Positions 30,919 through 33,959 of a DNA stretch of 33,959 nucleotides are shown here, one piece after another. Location: the IMG/VR virus record IMGVR_UViG_3300046683_000192, positions 1 to 33,959 of that record. The stretch is one strand, 5' to 3'. The notes below the pieces were generated by a model that searched no databases, was not told where the DNA came from, and saw nothing but the letters and a program-made list of their open reading frames with translations. The DNA comes from a virus. How positions within the stretch are numbered: position 1 is the first letter of the stretch; every line of letters begins with the position of its first letter. The translations under genes were made by a program, and so were the position numbers.

Positions 30919-31856
30919 CGCCGCCGGCTGCTGGCCGCCTCGCCGTGGTAGAGCTCGAAAAAGCCCCGCACATCGAGCACGGGTCCGATCGAGCCATCGC
31001 TCATGATCGGCGCCGCGCGATATTCCTCGATCGCCCAATCGACGATCCTCGGGCCGGGCGGTCCAGCGGGTCCAACCGGCCCCCGTTCACCGGGCTTACC
31101 GCGGCCGCCGACCTGGCCGGATAATGCCCAGCCGTCGCCAGGCAGCGGGCCCGGATCGTCTTGCTTGGCCCGCCATTCCGAACCGTGGAAGGTGACCAGA
31201 TCGAAGCGGCGATAAGCGCGGGTCCGCTCGTAGAGGCCGCAGACCTCGCCGACCGGCGCGTCTAATCCGCGCTCGCCCGAGTTCGCCAGCAGAATCCAAT
31301 CGTCGCCGGGGGGCCTCGAGGCGGTGTCTCGGCAAGCGTAATAGGTCGAGCCTCGGTGGGCGATTACCTGGTGCCCGTAATGCACGGCGCCCTCGGCCCA
31401 CTCGCGCACCTCGGGAAACGCCCCAGGAGGCCCAGGAGGCCCCGTTTCGCCGGCAGGGCCTATGATAGCCTCGCCGGGTAAACCCTGCTCTCCACGCTCG
31501 CCCTGCGGGCCTACAATGCCTTCGCCGGGCGGGCCGGGCGGCCCCGGCGGCCCAAGCGAACCGATAACGCTTTCCCCCGGATCGCCCTTTTCGCCCTTTT
31601 CGCCCTTTTCACCTTTTTCGCCGGCCGGCAGGTCGTTCAATCGCGCGGCGACGAGCTCGCTTAACTGCAACTTGAATTGCGCCGCCTCGGCCTGCAGTTC
31701 AGCGACGATGCGGCGATGGTCCGCGGTTGCGAGCTCGCGCTCCCGCTGCCACTCGCGCCGCTCGCCGGCCAGCACGCGGCCGAGCGCATCGGCCCAGCCT
31801 TCATGCAGCGTATCGGGCAGCGGCTCGGGTGATGCTATCGGCGAGTTGGTTTGCAT
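30915..31856 (-). CDS. Collagen-like protein with carbohydrate-binding-like modules
   Basis: Starting at ATG 31856 (GGGAAA upstream) gives 313 aa. An N-terminal coiled coil (about 30-75) is followed by Gly-X-Y repeats ([47 protein letters not shown]) that should form a trimeric collagen-like rod. Two CBM5/12-like modules follow ([40 protein letters not shown]), the second leading into a further short collagen block ([17 protein letters not shown]). It overlaps the portal by 56 bases and the connector by ATGA. A capsid- or neck-attached fibre that binds glycans is the likely role; the location between portal and connector is odd. Confidence 0.75.
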   Translation of the reverse strand: MQTNSPIASPEPLPDTLHEGWADALGRVLAGERREWQRERELATADHRRIVAELQAEAAQFKLQLSELVAARLNDLPAGEKGEKGEKGEKGDPGESVIGSLGPPGPPGPPGEGIVGPQGERGEQGLPGEAIIGPAGETGPPGPPGAFPEVREWAEGAVHYGHQVIAHRGSTYYACRDTASRPPGDDWILLANSGERGLDAPVGEVCGLYERTRAYRRFDLVTFHGSEWRAKQDDPGPLPGDGWALSGQVGGRGKPGERGPVGPAGPPGPRIVDWAIEEYRAAPIMSDGSIGPVLDVRGFFELYHGEAASSRRR

Positions 31857-33213
31857 TCGGTTTCCCATCGGGCGGCGGCGTGTTGCCGGATGGCGGTGCA
31901 GGCGGCGCGGCTGGTGCGGCCGGTGTCGATGGCGGCGCGGACGCCCAAGCGCTGAGCGGGACAACTTGCTGCTGCACCCTCGGCTCGTCGCCTTCCTTGG
32001 CCGGTGGCAAATCCTCGAGCTGGCGTGCCTCGTTCGGCGCGTAGATCCCGCCCTGCACGCCTTGCGCCAGCGCGGCAATCCGGTCCTTCAGGTTGGAACG
32101 CTCTAGCGCTGCGGTGTCGAGCTCGAGGTATTCATCGGGATAGCCGGCGAGGTTAAAAAACCGTCCGAACGCCTCCTCGATGTGGTTGAGGCAGAACCCC
32201 AATCCGCTCGCGATCCAGAACCGCATCATATCCTCGACCGCGGTGCCCCCGCCGGCTCGCACGCCGAACAGGCTCAGCAATTCGAGCGGCACGCGAAACA
32301 CCGAGGCGATGCGCCCATCGGTGATCTGTAGCATTTCGGCCAGTTGAGCATCGCGGCTGGTCGTAGAGGTCGGTTGCCATTTCAGGCCGCGCGTCAATAT
32401 CGGCGTGCCGCCGCTGCCCGCGCCTTTGGTGACCTCATCCCAGCGCGCTCGCGCAGCCCGAAATTCGTCGTCGGAATAGGCTTCATCGGTCGTCAGCACG
32501 CCACTCGGCCGGGCTTGGTTCGCCGAAAAGTTAAGCGCTTGCTGCACCATATTGTTTGATGCGGCGACGTCGACCAACGCCGCGGTTAACGGCGGCTGGC
32601 CGATCAAGGGGCGAGAGCGATTGTTGTGGGTATCGAGCCGAACGTGCAGCACATCGCGAGCCGGCACGGCGCCGAGCAATTCCTTCGGAATGCTGTTATC
32701 GACGATCGGATTGCCGGCGAGGTGATAGAAAATGTCCCCCGTCGTCGCGATCCGCGGCGCCGAGATCCGCGAATCCATCAGGTGCAATTCCGTGACCTCA
32801 AACCGATTGTTGCGGATCGCTAGTGCGTAAGCGTTGCCATCTTCATAGAGCGACCCGGTCAAGTTCAGGAAAAAGTCGGAAATTGACTGATAGCTGTTGG
32901 GCTGCTTCAAGATCCGGCTCAGCGCGGAATTCGTCACCCGCTGGCGCCCGCCCTTATTGGTGCCGCTCCAGTGCGTGCCAGGGCACATCGCCGTCGTCTG
33001 CGCATAGGCCGAAATGCAAGCAAACACGATGGCGCCGCCGGTGATCGGCAGTGGGTTGTAGCCCAATTGCCAAAAATTCCACGGCCAGCTCGTCGGAATA
33101 ATCCCGCCGCCGAGCGGCAGCACGTAGGCATCGCCAATCTGCTGCTTGGTGAGCGGGTGAAAGATGCGACTGACCGCAGCCGCCACCCGCGCCAGAGCCG
33201 TTGCTTCCGCCAC
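31801..33213 (-). CDS. HK97-family portal protein
   Basis: The sequence follows the HK97 portal pattern: [20 protein letters not shown], then [60 protein letters not shown], and [20 protein letters not shown] near residue 310-330. The 470-aa length is normal, apart from a Pro-rich C-terminal tail ([20 protein letters not shown]). The start is a GTG with only a weak ribosome site (AAGGCG, 14 bases away), so another nearby start is possible. The portal forms the dodecameric ring through which DNA is packaged. Here it is encoded after, not before, the major capsid protein. Confidence 0.9.
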   Translation of the reverse strand: MAEATALARVAAAVSRIFHPLTKQQIGDAYVLPLGGGIIPTSWPWNFWQLGYNPLPITGGAIVFACISAYAQTTAMCPGTHWSGTNKGGRQRVTNSALSRILKQPNSYQSISDFFLNLTGSLYEDGNAYALAIRNNRFEVTELHLMDSRISAPRIATTGDIFYHLAGNPIVDNSIPKELLGAVPARDVLHVRLDTHNNRSRPLIGQPPLTAALVDVAASNNMVQQALNFSANQARPSGVLTTDEAYSDDEFRAARARWDEVTKGAGSGGTPILTRGLKWQPTSTTSRDAQLAEMLQITDGRIASVFRVPLELLSLFGVRAGGGTAVEDMMRFWIASGLGFCLNHIEEAFGRFFNLAGYPDEYLELDTAALERSNLKDRIAALAQGVQGGIYAPNEARQLEDLPPAKEGDEPRVQQQVVPLSAWASAPPSTPAAPAAPPAPPSGNTPPPDGKPNANQLADSITRAAARYAA

Positions 33214-33230
33214 GGTGGGGTTCCGCGCCT

Positions 33231-33731
33231 TTAACGTCCGTGCCGCCCGGCGCTTGCGCCTTCTTTGGTCGCAGCGGCGCTGGCGTCAACCATAACTGCA
33301 TTCGACGGCGGTGCCGCGGTGCTGCCATTGTCATTAGTTGCGGTGACGACGCAGGCCATACTATGCCCGGCATCGCCGGCAGCGATTACATATGAGGCCG
33401 CATCACTGCCGACGTTCGCCTCATCGCTGGTCCATTGGTAGGCATATTCTGTCGGTTCGCCCGTCCAATTGCCCATTGTGCAGGTTAGGGTCGCGCCCAC
33501 GGTCCCCGTCCCGTCAACATACGGCATATCGATGACAAAGGGCGGCAGCGTCTCGGGTGCCGGTCCCGCTGCAATCAATACCGCCACGTCATTTTGTGCT
33601 TGGGTCAGTGTCGGCGTCAGGTCTTCGCCCTCGCGCGGGCTCGGTTGACCCAGCGGCACGGATCCGCCGGTCGCGGCGAGCACCATTTCGTCGCTCTCCG
33701 CCTGGGTCGGGGTTGGCGTCTCGTCCGCCAT
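33231..33731 (-). CDS. Ig-like domain virion protein, probable capsid decoration
   Basis: Residues 70-155 form an Ig-like sandwich (GATLTCTMGNWTGEPTEYAY, QWTSDEANVG, SMACVVTATNDNGS). Before it are two related short units, TPTPTQAESDEMVLAATGG and TPTLTQAQNDVAVLIAAGP. I chose ATG 33731 (MADETPTP) because AAAGGAG lies seven bases upstream of it; the ATG two codons earlier would be one base from the ribosome site. It lies between major capsid and portal, where decoration proteins are often encoded. Such Ig modules are thought to bind host surfaces or particles weakly. Confidence 0.72.
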   Translation of the reverse strand: MADETPTPTQAESDEMVLAATGGSVPLGQPSPREGEDLTPTLTQAQNDVAVLIAAGPAPETLPPFVIDMPYVDGTGTVGATLTCTMGNWTGEPTEYAYQWTSDEANVGSDAASYVIAAGDAGHSMACVVTATNDNGSTAAPPSNAVMVDASAAATKEGASAGRHGR

Positions 33732-33800
33732 GCTCATTCTCCTTTGTGACGATCCGGCGCAGCAACCACTGCGCCGGAATGCGCCAAGTGTAACGACGTG

Positions 33801-33959
33801 CTACCAAGTGACCGCCGCAACCCAGGCGATGACGCCGGTGCGGCGCATTGCCCAGTTCATCGGCAGGATCATCCGCAGCGCCAGGCTGTCGGTTTGAAAC
33901 ATCGACCGCGACGGCGTTGCCACGACGCCCGACCCTTGCACGCCGGTCGTTAACTGGAG
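33801..33959 (-). CDS. Major capsid protein (HK97 fold), C-terminal end only
   Basis: The last 52 residues are visible: FQTDSLALRMILPMNWAMRR, then TGVIAWVAAVTW and the stop at 33801. The Q-T-D-x-L-A-L-R...N-W-x-x-R pattern and a terminal aromatic are the standard end of HK97-fold major capsid proteins. The start lies beyond the right edge. It is the first late gene seen in the leftward order of this window. Confidence 0.82.
   Translation of the reverse strand, partial: LQLTTGVQGSGVVATPSRSMFQTDSLALRMILPMNWAMRRTGVIAWVAAVTW

Noticed and set aside
31857-32078. N-terminal extension of the collagen-like protein to 387 aa
   Set aside because: The extra residues are Arg/His-rich shadow sequence from the portal gene. 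The ATG at 31856 is the more plausible start.
1-33959. CRISPR array, complete rRNA or tRNA genes, insertion sequences
   Set aside because: No regularly spaced identical repeats with unique spacers, no full RNA gene, and no transposase pattern was found in the window.

Overview
The window is part of a temperate, long-tailed (siphovirus-type) phage genome. The host is most likely an alphaproteobacterium, probably in or near the Rhizobiales. The reasons are a DUF2312/GapR-family protein, a CpaC-type pilus domain protein, a 3' tRNA-Phe segment of alphaproteobacterial type, and high GC content with dense four-base ATGA gene overlaps. Only the last 52 residues of the major capsid protein are present at the right edge. 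No terminase and no recognisable endolysin are in the window.

Layout: (1) 1-3269, a leftward early operon: DUF1376 replication-type protein, a candidate PD-(D/E)xK nuclease, an MT-A70 adenine methyltransferase, a GapR-like protein with an added AT-hook, a small protein, and a VRR-NUC nuclease cut by the window edge. (2) 3270-3883, a gene-free control region with leftward terminators and a leader-peptide/hairpin arrangement. (3) 3884-11982, a rightward early operon: Cro-like regulator, three tiny proteins, a Cas4/AddB-like exonuclease, two unknown proteins, a 0.6-kb G-rich pentanucleotide array, a RecT-like annealing protein, a Rad50/SbcC-like ATPase, a small Cys protein, two excisionase-like HTH proteins and a tyrosine integrase. 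(4) 11983-13620, the attachment region: a small secreted Cys-rich protein with its own candidate promoter and a strong terminator, attP, a DNA-binding protein, and a secreted pilus-domain protein. (5) 13663-33959, a leftward late operon read from right to left: capsid, Ig-like protein, portal, collagen-like protein, head-tail connectors, tail terminator, tail tube, frameshifted chaperones, tape measure, distal tail proteins, hub, three tandem paralogues, fibres, and small membrane or secreted proteins.

attP lies in the middle of the window with phage genes on both sides. Its core is 45 nt matching tRNA-Phe from the anticodon loop to the CCA end, flanked by four direct copies of TTGGCAAACG or a close variant. 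The sequence therefore represents the free or circular phage map, or tandem copies, rather than a single integrated prophage. The recombination genes (exonuclease, annealing protein, ATPase) probably act together on phage DNA ends. The leftward early genes look like DNA replication, protection and host-takeover functions.

The least explained parts are the pentanucleotide array between 5868-6764 and recT, the nuclease/methyltransferase pair, the three cysteine-rich tail paralogues, the collagen-like protein encoded between portal and connector, and the two secreted cargo genes beside attP. All functional calls come from reading motifs by eye; no database search was run.
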